Made by a program: the position numbers and the translations under genes. Below are positions 45,316 through 53,910 of a DNA stretch of 64,000 nucleotides, in pieces (the first letter of the stretch is position 1; the number at the start of each line of letters is the position of its first letter). The notes under the pieces were generated by a model that was not told the DNA's origin, made no database searches, and saw only the letters and a program-made list of their open reading frames with translations. Where the stretch lies: contig NZ_CP152376.1 of assembly GCF_038784515.1 (NCBI RefSeq), positions 930,001 through 994,000 on the forward strand, read 5' to 3'. The DNA is from Rhodoferax sp. GW822-FHT02A01. Lineage in GTDB: Bacteria; Pseudomonadota; Gammaproteobacteria; Burkholderiales; Burkholderiaceae_C.

Positions 45316-46122
45316 ATGCCTCGTTTTGCCGCGAACCTCTCCATTCTCTACAACGAGTACGACTTTTTGGACCGCTTTGTTGCAGCGGCCCAGGACGGTT
45401 TTACCGCCGTTGAATACCTTTTTCCCTACGACTTTGCAGCCAAGGACATTGCGCGGCGCCTGCAAGACAACGGCCTGCAGCAGGTGCTGTTCAATGCGCC
45501 TCCAGGTGACTGGAATGCCGGCGAACGCGGTATTGCATGCCTGCCTGGCCGCGAGGCAGAGTTCCGCGAAGGCTTCCAGCGTGCGCTGGACTATGCCAAA
45601 GTATTGGACTGCCCGCGCATTCACGTGATGGCGGGCCTGGTACAGGCAAACGCGGACTTTGCGTCATTGCGGGCGACCTACCTTGCAAACCTGTCTTGGG
45701 CTGCAAGCGCCGCATCCAACGTCGGGCGCGACGTGTTGATCGAACCCATCAATTCTCGCGACATACCGGGCTTCTATCTGAACCGCCAGGACGTGGCGCA
45801 TTCCATAGTGCAGGAAGTGGGCGCGTCCAATCTCAAGGTGCAGATGGATCTGTACCATTGCCAGATAGTCGAGGGAGACCTGGCAATGAAATTACGCCAT
45901 TACCTGCCCACTGGAAGAGTGGGGCACTTGCAGATCGCTGGTGTTCCACAACGCAACGAGCCCGATCTGGGCGAAATCAATCATGACTATTTGTTCGCCT
46001 TGCTCGACGAGCTGGGCTATGCGGGTTGGATCGGTTGCGAATACCGACCGGCAAACAAGGAAGCCGGTGGAACATCTGCCGGTCTGGGGTGGTTCGCCCC
46101 CTACGTATCCCGTGCAAAGTAG
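45316..46122 (+). CDS. otnI: 2-oxo-tetronate isomerase (hydroxypyruvate-isomerase family)
   Basis: A 268-residue TIM-barrel protein of the Hyi family ([21 protein letters not shown] start; [45 protein letters not shown]; and [10 protein letters not shown], giving Glu, Asp and His metal ligands). It converts 2-oxo-tetronate to 3-oxo-tetronate, the OtnK substrate. Hydroxypyruvate isomerase is the main alternative, but the operon settles the choice. A 71-base gap separates it from otnC. It ends the operon. Confidence 0.87.
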   Translation: MPRFAANLSILYNEYDFLDRFVAAAQDGFTAVEYLFPYDFAAKDIARRLQDNGLQQVLFNAPPGDWNAGERGIACLPGREAEFREGFQRALDYAKVLDCPRIHVMAGLVQANADFASLRATYLANLSWAASAASNVGRDVLIEPINSRDIPGFYLNRQDVAHSIVQEVGASNLKVQMDLYHCQIVEGDLAMKLRHYLPTGRVGHLQIAGVPQRNEPDLGEINHDYLFALLDELGYAGWIGCEYRPANKEAGGTSAGLGWFAPYVSRAK

Positions 46123-46522
46123 GCAAGCGTCAAACGAATGTCCAACTCGGCTAGTCTGCACAAGTGGCTCCATTTCGGTATCGCTACGATACAGCCGTGT
46201 TATACCCGGCGCATGGTTGCGTGTCTGCGCTCAGCATGAAGGCTGCTCCAATGTTAGCAGCGCTGTTGGCGATGGTCCCGGCCCTAGCGATTGAAGCTAT
46301 GCGGGATCGGTATCAGTTAATTGTGCAGCTATCCGATGAATTCAAACAGATAGGAGAATGGCATCTTCAGGAGTCGCAGTTCTGCCAGTACGGCTTTGTT
46401 CGGCAATTGCGCGCAGATGACATGCACGTTCATCTGAACAGTCTGCTCTAATCTCGCCTCAACAACAAGACAATGATGCGCAACGTTTGCCAAACTTTCA
46501 CGCAACTAAAAGCAAATAGTGC
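46123..46522. other. 400-base gap, no convincing gene
   Basis: The interval between the convergent otnI and VOC genes holds one plus-strand frame (46164-46451, 95 codons). Part of it, including EAMRDRYQLIVQLSDEFKQI, vaguely recalls the helical region of IS110-type transposases. It has no ribosome site and I cannot support it as a gene. No terminator-like hairpin with a T-run was seen. Confidence 0.4.
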
Positions 46523-46999
46523 TTAAGACAGTCCGGCGGCTCGTATCTCAAGAGTTACACCAGCCCCCTCATTTTCAGTTTCAAAGTAGGTAAAACCTGC
46601 TCCATCAGCTCTTCGGCCATGAGCCCGAACCTCCAAGCCAATTTCTTGGGCAACTTTCTCTGAGGCATCCAAATCTTCAACGCTGAAACCTATGTGATAC
46701 ACACCCTCCCCCTTTTCCAACAGGAACTTCCATTGCGGAGACTTGCCTTCCTTGGGCTGGCACAACTGCAGCTGAATATTGTTCAAGTTTGCGAATCGAT
46801 AATGTAGGCTCATGTATGCACTCTTTCCATCTTCATCGAGATGGCCAAGATAGGGCTCCAAGGATGGGAAGTCCTTCCAAGGGCCAATCCCCAATGATTC
46901 GTAATACTTCGTCGCCTTTTCAATGTCTCGAACAATGATGCAAACATGGTGTGCATCATTGAACAGTTTGGGTTGTGCCATATTGTTGCTCATCGTCAT
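46523..46999 (-). CDS. VOC-family protein, methylmalonyl-CoA epimerase-like
   Basis: A 158-residue glyoxalase-fold protein. Metal-ligand candidates are the His in DAHHVCIIVRDIEKATKYY, the Gln in NIQLQLCQP, the His in GVYHIGFSVEDLDASEKVAQEIG and the Glu in GAGVTLEIRAAG. HHVCIIVRDIEKA and VYHIGFSVEDLDA are the usual MCE-type halves. It may epimerise an acyl-CoA or act on a related metabolite. The ATG at 46999 is preferred; a TTG at 47014 overlaps the upstream stop. It follows the flavodoxin-like gene and is probably co-transcribed with it. Confidence 0.75.
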   Translation of the reverse strand: MTMSNNMAQPKLFNDAHHVCIIVRDIEKATKYYESLGIGPWKDFPSLEPYLGHLDEDGKSAYMSLHYRFANLNNIQLQLCQPKEGKSPQWKFLLEKGEGVYHIGFSVEDLDASEKVAQEIGLEVRAHGRRADGAGFTYFETENEGAGVTLEIRAAGLS

Positions 47000-47010
47000 T
47001 GAGACCTTTG

Positions 47011-47808
47011 TCAAACCTTCATCGAAGATTCTTGGGCCGCTTCCTCAAAGGATTGCCCGACTGCCGGATTCCACTGAACGCCAGACTTGGCTTTGACTTC
47101 AGGCTTTAGACGCTGTGTTTGATCGTAGTCGCTCCAAGGGTGGAAGAACAGTGGCTCCACGTTTTCGTTCAATACATCCTGGAGGCGATTTCCATAGCCT
47201 TCAAGGTACTGAGCGCGGTCCTCTTCACTCACACGTGCCGGCATCCAGGCGGCATAAGGCGGATAAACCGTGAATCCCGTGTAGCCGAGCATGCCATTGT
47301 GGATTGGCCACAACACGTGCATCAGATCACCGTCAATTCCATTGGGTTCATACAACGTGGACGCCGTGCCAGTGGTGATGCAAAGCATTGCCTTCTTGCC
47401 CTTGAAGTGTCCTGTTTCGTACTTCTTTCCGGTGGAGTAGGCATACCCGCGGCTAAATACCCGGTCAACCCATCCCTTGAGTATGGCCGGCATGGAAAAC
47501 CACCACACCGGGAAGTGGAACAGGACGAGATCTGCCTCGGAGAGCTTGGCTTGCTCCAGGCGAACGGCATCGCAGATGCTGCCTTTTGCGTGTGCATTCT
47601 CTTGTTCGGCTGAAAGGTCCAAGTACTCAGGATTTGCACGGTCTTCACCGAAATCCTTCTCACTTAGGGCCGGGCTCCACGCCATTTTGTATAGGTCACT
47701 AACATTGACCTCGTGCCCGAGAGACTCTAATTTCTTGACAGCGATGTCCTTGAGGGCTGCGCTGAACGACTTGGGCTCTGGGTGAGCGAAAACAATAAGT
47801 ACTTTCAT
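47011..47808 (-). CDS. NAD(P)H:quinone oxidoreductase, flavodoxin-like fold
   Basis: A 265-residue flavoprotein of the NQO1/MdaB/YhdA class. It has MKVLIVFAHPEPKSFSAALKD (phosphate loop), LVLFHFPVWWFSMPAILKGWVDRVF (the characteristic W-F-S-x-P motif) and GKKAMLCITTGTASTLYEPNG. It reduces quinones or similar compounds with NAD(P)H. Possible roles are quinone detoxification or reduction of a pathway intermediate. It is separated by 103 bases from the dehydrogenase gene upstream. Confidence 0.85.
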   Translation of the reverse strand: MKVLIVFAHPEPKSFSAALKDIAVKKLESLGHEVNVSDLYKMAWSPALSEKDFGEDRANPEYLDLSAEQENAHAKGSICDAVRLEQAKLSEADLVLFHFPVWWFSMPAILKGWVDRVFSRGYAYSTGKKYETGHFKGKKAMLCITTGTASTLYEPNGIDGDLMHVLWPIHNGMLGYTGFTVYPPYAAWMPARVSEEDRAQYLEGYGNRLQDVLNENVEPLFFHPWSDYDQTQRLKPEVKAKSGVQWNPAVGQSFEEAAQESSMKV

Positions 47809-47911
47809 GCCTGTAGTCTGCCTAAAGTTGAGGGTTTAGTATTGAAGATTGATGTCAATGTTTTTGCGGAAATCTGCACAATTTTGGCGAACGACCCAAA
47901 GAAAGGGCACC

Positions 47912-48760
47912 TTAATACTGATAGACGCCACGTCCTGTTTTGCGACCAAGCCAGCCGGCCGCCACTAGTTCTTTGAGCAAAGGTGCCGGCCTATACTTGT
48001 TGTCGTTGAACTCTGACATGTAGACGTTCATCACGGCCAGGCATACGTCCAGACCAATCATGTCCGCCAATGCCAACGGGCCAATTGGTTGGTTTGTCCC
48101 CAGCTTCATCCCCGCGTCAATATCTTCTGGGATCGCAACGCCCTCTGCAAGGACAAAGAAAGCCTCGTTAATCATCGGGACGAGAATTCGATTGACAACA
48201 AAGCCAGGGGAGTTCTTCACCGTGATAGATGTTTTTCCAAGCTGCTCAGCGACCGCTTTGACCGCAGCATGAGTTTCGCTGCTGGTCTGTAGGCCGCATA
48301 TGATTTCGACCAAAGTCATTATTGGCACAGGATTAAAGAAGTGCATTCCGATAAAACGCTCTGCCCGACCGGTTGCCGCACCAAGTTTGGTTACCGAAAT
48401 CGAACTGGTATTGGTGGCAATGATGACTTCTTCGCCCAGCTGTTTATCGAGCTGCTGAAGAATTTTAACCTTCATCGCCTCATTTTCGGAGGCCGCTTCG
48501 ATGACGAGTTGGGCACTGCCCAAGTCTGCGTAATCGGTGCTTCCCTTTATCGCCTCAATTGCTGCTGCTTTTTGCTCCAGGCTCAGCCTTTCCTTCTTTA
48601 TCAATCTGTCCAGGCTGGTCGAAATAGTGGACAACCCTTTTTCGACCGCACTTTGTGACACATCCAGCATTACAACTTTGAAGCCACATGTGGCGCATGC
48701 TTGAGCTATGCCACTGCCCATAGTCCCAGCGCCAATAATTCCTACGGTTTCGATTTTCAT
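47912..48760 (-). CDS. 3-hydroxyacyl-CoA (3-hydroxybutyryl-CoA) dehydrogenase
   Basis: A 282-residue enzyme of the short Hbd/PaaH type. NAD-binding VGIIGAGTMGSGIAQACATCG, catalytic region GMHFFNPVPIMTLVEIICG (His) and KTSITVKNSPGFVVNRILVPMINEA are intact. The C-terminal DMIGLDVCLAVMNVY and GWLGRKTGRGVYQY complete the fold. It oxidises an (S)-3-hydroxyacyl-CoA to the 3-ketoacyl-CoA with NAD+. It thus supplies the one beta-oxidation step missing from the plus-strand operon at 51282, and should serve the same pathway. Confidence 0.9.
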   Translation of the reverse strand: MKIETVGIIGAGTMGSGIAQACATCGFKVVMLDVSQSAVEKGLSTISTSLDRLIKKERLSLEQKAAAIEAIKGSTDYADLGSAQLVIEAASENEAMKVKILQQLDKQLGEEVIIATNTSSISVTKLGAATGRAERFIGMHFFNPVPIMTLVEIICGLQTSSETHAAVKAVAEQLGKTSITVKNSPGFVVNRILVPMINEAFFVLAEGVAIPEDIDAGMKLGTNQPIGPLALADMIGLDVCLAVMNVYMSEFNDNKYRPAPLLKELVAAGWLGRKTGRGVYQY

Positions 48761-48796
48761 TTTGAATCTTTTGTAGATGGTGAGGGGGCTAGCTGA

Positions 48797-49447
48797 CTAA
48801 AGCTGCAACAGATTACGTTCAAGGTAGCCTATGACAACAGTTGATAGGGACGGCAGCTTTCCACGATAGAAATGGTCGGCTTTTGGAAGTACAACGACGT
48901 TTGCTCCACAATGTTCTGCCCAATCGCACATGTCATTCAAGGAAACTCTTTCGTCACATTGACCAAGGACGATGAGTGAGTCCTTTGGAACAAGTTCAGG
49001 GGCGTAAACCCGGCCACTCTGAGTTACGCCGACACCGGGGGAAACTAATGCCACAGCCAGAACAGGTATTCCTTGGGTCAGCAGTCGTTGGTAAACCCTC
49101 GTCTGAATGTAGGCACCATAGGAGAAGCCGGCAAGTACTAAAGGCCCATCGCCCGACGCGCGCGTTATTTCGACGCAAACTCGAACCAAGTCATCGGTCT
49201 CACCCACCCCGGCGTCGTGTGCCCCTTGCGTCGCACCCACACCGCGGAAATTGGGGCGGTATACGTTCCATCCGTTTTGTACCAACTCACGCGTCAGATA
49301 TTCCACTACCTTATGCCTGGCGTCTCCCCCCAAGAGTGGGTGCGGATGTGCCATCAGAACAGCGCCCTTGGCTCCTAAAACCTCAGCTTGGTCGAAGAGT
49401 ACTTCGATTTTGCCAGCAGCTCCGTAAACGACAATTTGCTCAGTCAT
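48797..49447 (-). CDS. alpha/beta hydrolase
   Basis: A 216-residue alpha/beta hydrolase of the small COG2945-like group. It has the nucleophile elbow LAGFSYGAYI (G-x-S-x-G), VLMAHPHPLLGGDARHKVV near the N-terminus, an Asp-containing VLGQCDERVSLND and the catalytic His in PKADHFYRGKLPSL. It might hydrolyse a ring-opened product or an acyl-CoA ester. I chose the ATG at 49447 (MTEQIVVYG); ATG at 49453 is also possible. It directly follows the GntR/UTRA gene. Confidence 0.8.
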   Translation of the reverse strand: MTEQIVVYGAAGKIEVLFDQAEVLGAKGAVLMAHPHPLLGGDARHKVVEYLTRELVQNGWNVYRPNFRGVGATQGAHDAGVGETDDLVRVCVEITRASGDGPLVLAGFSYGAYIQTRVYQRLLTQGIPVLAVALVSPGVGVTQSGRVYAPELVPKDSLIVLGQCDERVSLNDMCDWAEHCGANVVVLPKADHFYRGKLPSLSTVVIGYLERNLLQL

Positions 49448-49452
49448 ATGCA

Positions 49453-50214
49453 CTATTCGGAGAGCCTGAGCGTTGTCTGATAGGTGAAGGTGCCGCCGTT
49501 GTATGTGGCGTCACTGTAGAAAATCAGGTCGCCCTTGCGTGACACCACCCACCTTTGGATGCGAAGACCTGGGGCACACTCTGGCACATGCAGAGCTTTC
49601 GCTAACTCCCCATCAATCAAGACAGCGCCTATGTTCTGCCGTATCTCAACAGCTTTCTCGCCAAACAGGGTCTCAATTTGTTCAATAAATGGGGATTTGA
49701 CTGGGAGTATCTTGTTCAGATGAAGCCCGTCAGTCACTCGCCCATAGATTGGATTAATCCATAGGCGGCTCAACATGCTAGGCGCTCCAACGCTGTCCGA
49801 AAGCCAGCGCAAGAGTTCGACCTTCTTCCATGCTCTTCCTATAGGGCAGCCAATTTCGGTCGCCAGATCCTCATCTGCCAGTACGTCCTGAATGGACGTA
49901 ATCATCTGTTTGCTACCTGCCGTCAGCTGCACCAGGTCATTGACCGACGATAGGCCAAGGGTCTGTTTCTTCGGCTCTTTGGCAGCAATCACCTTAGTAC
50001 CAAGAGGCCGTTGACTCTTAACATAGCCCTTGTCAGAGAGAAGCTTCAACGCTGCTCTTACCGTTTGACGGCTTACTCCATACTGCGTCGATAAATTTTC
50101 TTCAGTTGGCAACATGGAGCCAACGCTGAATCGCCCCGCTCGAATATCCAATAGCAGTGACTGCGCAACTAAGGCGTATTTGGGTTGTTGACTCTCAAAC
50201 TCAGGAAGCGACAT
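49453..50214 (-). CDS. GntR-family regulator, HutC/UTRA subfamily
   Basis: A 253-residue protein. The winged helix reads LPTEENLSTQYGVSRQTVRAALKLLSDKGYVKSQRPLGT. The C-terminal UTRA domain (chorismate-lyase-like fold) follows, with VELLRWLSDSVGAPSMLSRLWINP, FIEQIETLFGEKAVEIRQNI and APGLRIQRWVVSRKGDLIFYSDATYN. It would bind a small effector and derepress the surrounding catabolic genes. The repeated TGTA-N2-TACA-like sites between 51153 and 51261 are its likely targets. It lies 12 bases after the amidohydrolase stop. Confidence 0.87.
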   Translation of the reverse strand: MSLPEFESQQPKYALVAQSLLLDIRAGRFSVGSMLPTEENLSTQYGVSRQTVRAALKLLSDKGYVKSQRPLGTKVIAAKEPKKQTLGLSSVNDLVQLTAGSKQMITSIQDVLADEDLATEIGCPIGRAWKKVELLRWLSDSVGAPSMLSRLWINPIYGRVTDGLHLNKILPVKSPFIEQIETLFGEKAVEIRQNIGAVLIDGELAKALHVPECAPGLRIQRWVVSRKGDLIFYSDATYNGGTFTYQTTLRLSE

Positions 50215-50226
50215 GACAGGAAATGG

Positions 50227-51129
50227 TCAGAGCAAGGCAGCCTGCGCGCCTTTTGACTCGATTGTGGAGGAGAAGTCAAACAGTTTAGCGGGGTTGTCTG
50301 CCAACACCGCCTTTAGCAACTTCGCGTCAGCCTCCAGCCAATTTCCCAGCGCATTGAGCAATTCGGCCGCATCAGGCATAACGCTACAAGCGACATGCGG
50401 CCAATCACTTCCCCAAACCATGTGCTGGGGCGCGTCGTGTATCAAGGTCCTGGCCCGCAAAGCAAACCGGTCGTCTTGGATGTCAGCTCCCAGTCGGTAT
50501 GCGCCGGACAATTTAACCCAGGTCTCGCGCTCGGATACCAGGCGACGTAATGCGGTGACGCCTTTGGAGTTCATGCCTTCGTCCACACCGAGACTACCCA
50601 TATGGTCAACGACAAGCCTGCACGGAAGCGACTTGAAGTCATCAACCAGGTCGGGCAAGAGCTGGCTTGCAATAAGCAGTTCGGCATGCCAGCCGAACTC
50701 GGCAATGATTGGAGCCAAGGCTTTCATGGATTGGAGACCATCCCCCCCTCCGAGCATCACGTTGAAGCGTAACCCCCGCACTCCACGCTCGTGCAGGTAT
50801 TCAACGTCACTCCAGGTAGCAGTCGCACCTAGTACCCCAACCCCACGCAATCTGTCTGGAGCTGTGGCCACGGCCTCAATGACCGCTGAGTTATCAACTC
50901 CAAAGATGCTTGGCTGCACAACCACTCCACGGTCGAGTCCGAGGGCTTCTAGCATCGACAGATGGTCTTGAACCGTAGCGACGGCCGGAGTGTAGGTCGC
51001 AGAGGGAACCAGTCTCACCCCGGACGCCGGGATGACGTGAGTATGCGAGTCGCAGCTGCCTAAAGGGAGCCGGAATTTCACGGCGGCATACGAAGTAGGG
51101 GGTGGAAGGCTGGTTGATGAGTTGAGCAT
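50227..51129 (-). CDS. amidohydrolase-family protein (2-pyrone-4,6-dicarboxylate lactonase-like)
   Basis: A 300-residue metal-dependent TIM-barrel hydrolase. Motifs: CDSHTHVI (His-x-His), VLGATATWSDVEYLHERGVRGLRFNVM, LVVDHMGS (His) and HMVWGSDWPH with the catalytic Asp. The GLRFN, VDHMG and WGSDWPH triad is typical of the LigI-like group, which hydrolyses lactones. It probably opens a lactone or similar ring intermediate. First gene of the minus-strand unit, divergent from the acyl-CoA dehydrogenase, with the double operator in between. Confidence 0.82.
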   Translation of the reverse strand: MLNSSTSLPPPTSYAAVKFRLPLGSCDSHTHVIPASGVRLVPSATYTPAVATVQDHLSMLEALGLDRGVVVQPSIFGVDNSAVIEAVATAPDRLRGVGVLGATATWSDVEYLHERGVRGLRFNVMLGGGDGLQSMKALAPIIAEFGWHAELLIASQLLPDLVDDFKSLPCRLVVDHMGSLGVDEGMNSKGVTALRRLVSERETWVKLSGAYRLGADIQDDRFALRARTLIHDAPQHMVWGSDWPHVACSVMPDAAELLNALGNWLEADAKLLKAVLADNPAKLFDFSSTIESKGAQAALL

Positions 51130-51152
51130 GGTGAGTGTAAAGCTGCTCTTTT

Positions 51153-51170
51153 ATTGTATGTACATTGAAC
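51153..51170. promoter_or_regulatory. operator-like repeat, copy A
   Basis: ATTGTATGTACATTGAAC contains the palindrome TGTATGTACA-type core. It is repeated with two mismatches at 51244 in the same orientation. It lies 24 bases upstream of the amidohydrolase ATG. Probable target of the GntR/UTRA protein. Confidence 0.6.
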
Positions 51171-51243
51171 ATTAAAGCAAATAATTTTCAATGAATTACC
51201 TATGAAAAAATATGGATTTGACTTTTCAATTTCTTTATGTATG

Positions 51244-51261
51244 ATTGTACGGACATTGAAC
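51244..51261. promoter_or_regulatory. operator-like repeat, copy B
   Basis: ATTGTACGGACATTGAAC, 16 of 18 bases identical to copy A at 51153. It ends 20 bases before the acyl-CoA dehydrogenase ATG. The two copies thus flank the two start sites of the divergent promoter. Confidence 0.6.
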
Positions 51262-51281
51262 TTCACCTCTGGAGAACCATC

Positions 51282-52424
51282 ATGTACGTAAATTTAAATT
51301 ACAAGGATCCTGCTTGGGCAGAAGCTACGCTAAAGCTCGTTCAAGACATTGCAGTTGACTGTGAAGAAGAACTTTCTCATTGCGAAAGCGAAGGACGCTT
51401 CCCTGCAGAGACGTATAAAGAAATGGGCAGGCGAGGCCTGTTGGGTGTCATTACTCCTGAAGAGTGGGGTGGTTACGGTGGGGATGCACCCGAGTACTGC
51501 TTCACCACCGAAGCCATGACTCGCTACAACCTTGTCTCAAGCCAAGTACAAATTCAAGGCATGAGGTGGATGCTTCAGTGGGCCACTCCTGAGCAAAAGG
51601 AAAAATATCTCCGGGGAATGGTCAATGGCACCATTGTTTTTTCCGAGTCCATTTCTGAACCAGGCGCAGGGTCTTCTTTGAAGAAACTGAACACAACGGC
51701 ACGCCGCAGCGGGGGAGACTGGCTCATCAACGGAGAAAAGATTCACATCAACCTGGGCGCGGAAAGCCACGTAACACTCGTATACGCAATGGCTGAAGAA
51801 GGCTTGACTTCCTTTCTAGTAGATACCGACCTGCCTGGCGTAAGCAGAAAGCACTCCGCCCCGCTGGGATACCGATTCCTCCCTACTGCGGACATGAGCT
51901 TCAACGACGTTCGGGTACCAAATTCCGCGTTACTGGGGGCTCCTGGCCAGGGCATGGAGACCTTCCTATCGACATTCAATGTGAGCCGGCTGGGGAACGC
52001 TTCCGAGTTGATTGGACATGCCACGCGCGGACTGGCCTTAGCTACTGACTACGCAAAGGGACGCAACGTTGGAAACAACAAAGTCACGGATTTCCAAGGC
52101 ATTCAGTGGACCTTGGCCGACTGCTACAGCTCCTTGTACGGTGCATCTCTCGCGCGTGACCATGCGGCTAATCTGGTGAAGGCTGGGCAGGAACACGCAT
52201 TTGCTACCAGCTTGGCAAAGAAAATGGCGGTGGAAGCTGCTGAGAAAACTGCCAACGAATGCTTCGCACTGACCGGTGGATACGGCCTCTATCGCGACAA
52301 GCCATGGGGGCAGCTATTGCTTGAAATCAAAACGCTGCGAATCGCAGGCGGGTCTGTCGAAATTCTTCGCAACTACGTAGCGCAGCAAATTCTCAAGGAC
52401 GAACACCTGAAGGGCATGAAATGA
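51282..52424 (+). CDS. acyl-CoA dehydrogenase
   Basis: A 380-residue flavoprotein of normal ACAD length. Motifs: YKEMGRRGLLGVITPEEWGGYGG, FSESISEPGAGSSLKKLNTTA, LINGEKIHINLGAESH, the FAD-binding FSTFNVSRLGNASE region (MGAPGQG-type GAPGQGMETFLSTFN) and the C-terminal RIAGGSVEILRNYVAQQIL. It makes the 2,3-double bond in an acyl-CoA, passing electrons to ETF. The ATG at 51282 has GGAG 7 bases upstream; the frame is open further upstream through the operator and is not used. First gene of a plus-strand beta-oxidation operon; the ligase overlaps by ATGA. Confidence 0.9.
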   Translation: MYVNLNYKDPAWAEATLKLVQDIAVDCEEELSHCESEGRFPAETYKEMGRRGLLGVITPEEWGGYGGDAPEYCFTTEAMTRYNLVSSQVQIQGMRWMLQWATPEQKEKYLRGMVNGTIVFSESISEPGAGSSLKKLNTTARRSGGDWLINGEKIHINLGAESHVTLVYAMAEEGLTSFLVDTDLPGVSRKHSAPLGYRFLPTADMSFNDVRVPNSALLGAPGQGMETFLSTFNVSRLGNASELIGHATRGLALATDYAKGRNVGNNKVTDFQGIQWTLADCYSSLYGASLARDHAANLVKAGQEHAFATSLAKKMAVEAAEKTANECFALTGGYGLYRDKPWGQLLLEIKTLRIAGGSVEILRNYVAQQILKDEHLKGMK

Positions 52425-53902
52425 ACAACATTGCAGAACTGATTCTCTCAGCGGCCAAGAAGTCGCCCGACGCGGCATTTGGCACTTTTCAGCAAAATGA
52501 CCGCTTGGATGCCGTCGTTGAAAGAGCGCAAGTCGTAGCTAAGGGTCTGACGGCAGTCGGTCTAGTTCGCGGCGACGTTGTCGCAGTCATTGGCAACAAC
52601 AGCGGGTCTTACCTCGTGACCTGGATGGCCACTCAATTTGCTGGCCTCCAGGCAGCGCTCATCAATCCAGCCTATCCCGACGAACTGTTAGGGGGCATGC
52701 TGGACGACCTGTTACCCAGAGCCGTCTTGTGGGTGGGCCGAGATGCCGCAAGTCTCATCGCCCGTGAAGAGACGCAGTTGGATATGCAGACCGCCTGGTC
52801 CGGAAAAATCAATGTGCTTAAAAATGATGGGCGCGCAGGTGCTACCTCAGGCTCCGGCATTGATTGCACGCAAGAAGAGATATCGGCGTACATCCACACG
52901 TCAGGAACAACGGGCCGACCCAAGTTCTGCGCTTTGAGCCACGGCTATTTTCTGCGGTTGGGGCGCTTTTTTGCCGACACCCTTTGCCTCACTCGACTGG
53001 ATACGGTTTGCGCCCCCCTTCCTCTCTTCCACATTAACCCAATGGGATATGGCGTAGTCGGCGCACTCACTGCCAACGCGGCTCTGTTGTCCACTGACAA
53101 ATTCTCTGCTGGTGAATTCTGGGCGGACGTGCGTAACAACGACGTCACCGCCATCGTTCTGCATGGGCCACCGGCCAATCTGCTAAAAGCCAAGACAACA
53201 AGCGAGGATGCAAAAGGCCATAAAGTCCGCGTCTCTTTCCTTACGGACCCTGCTTTCCTCAAGCAATTCAACATTTCTGTGGGCATTGGTGGCTACGGAT
53301 CGACCGAAGCCGGAGGGTTGTGCCACAGCTGGCACCTCCGTGCTGACGATACGGGCCTTCCTGTCGAAGGCGCAACCCATATGGCCGGCCGATCACGGCA
53401 CGACATTGAGCACCGGATTGGAGAAAACGGAGAAATCTTCGTGCGCGGAAAGCATTCGCTCACCTTGTTCTCTGGCTATTCTAAGGGGGGACAAATTGTT
53501 CCCCAGACGGATGCCAACGGCTGGTTTGCAACTGGTGACCGTGGTCGACTAGATGAGTTCGGCAATCTGATTTTTGTTGAACGCATAAGCGAGTCGATTA
53601 GAGTCAATGGCGAATATGTCCCCATTGACTTCGTTGAAGCACGGCTCAAACAAGCTAAGTCGTTGGGCGAATTTGCCTTGTGGCGAGTCGACTCACCGTC
53701 TCGTGGCCACGACGTGGTTCTGTACACCACATCGGCCGAGGTCGAGATGCAGGAAGTCAAGGATGCGATCAAGGATTTACCCAAGTACATGCATCCTGGC
53801 ATGCTGCATCAAATCCCCCATCTGCCGCGCGACCCCGGAGTGGGAAAGATTCAACGTCGATTGCTCAACGACTTTGAGCGCATCAGTTCCGTAAAGATTT
53901 GA
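52421..53902 (+). CDS. AMP-forming acyl-CoA ligase
   Basis: A 493-residue ANL-family enzyme. The ATP loop is YIHTSGTTGRPKFCALSHG; GIGGYGSTEAGGLCHSW is the A5 motif; FATGDRGRLDEFGNLIFVERISESIRVNGEYV holds the hinge region; and the C-terminal catalytic Lys lies in DPGVGKIQRRLL. It activates a carboxylic acid with ATP and CoA at the start of the pathway. The specificity pocket cannot be read by eye. It overlaps the acyl-CoA dehydrogenase by ATGA. Confidence 0.9.
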   Translation: MNNIAELILSAAKKSPDAAFGTFQQNDRLDAVVERAQVVAKGLTAVGLVRGDVVAVIGNNSGSYLVTWMATQFAGLQAALINPAYPDELLGGMLDDLLPRAVLWVGRDAASLIAREETQLDMQTAWSGKINVLKNDGRAGATSGSGIDCTQEEISAYIHTSGTTGRPKFCALSHGYFLRLGRFFADTLCLTRLDTVCAPLPLFHINPMGYGVVGALTANAALLSTDKFSAGEFWADVRNNDVTAIVLHGPPANLLKAKTTSEDAKGHKVRVSFLTDPAFLKQFNISVGIGGYGSTEAGGLCHSWHLRADDTGLPVEGATHMAGRSRHDIEHRIGENGEIFVRGKHSLTLFSGYSKGGQIVPQTDANGWFATGDRGRLDEFGNLIFVERISESIRVNGEYVPIDFVEARLKQAKSLGEFALWRVDSPSRGHDVVLYTTSAEVEMQEVKDAIKDLPKYMHPGMLHQIPHLPRDPGVGKIQRRLLNDFERISSVKI

Positions 53903-53910
53903 GCCAAAAC

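Noticed and set aside
46164..46451. 95-codon plus-strand frame, slight similarity to IS110-type transposase helices
   Set aside because: No ribosome site, no catalytic motif and only a vague resemblance; kept as a note inside the gap entry.
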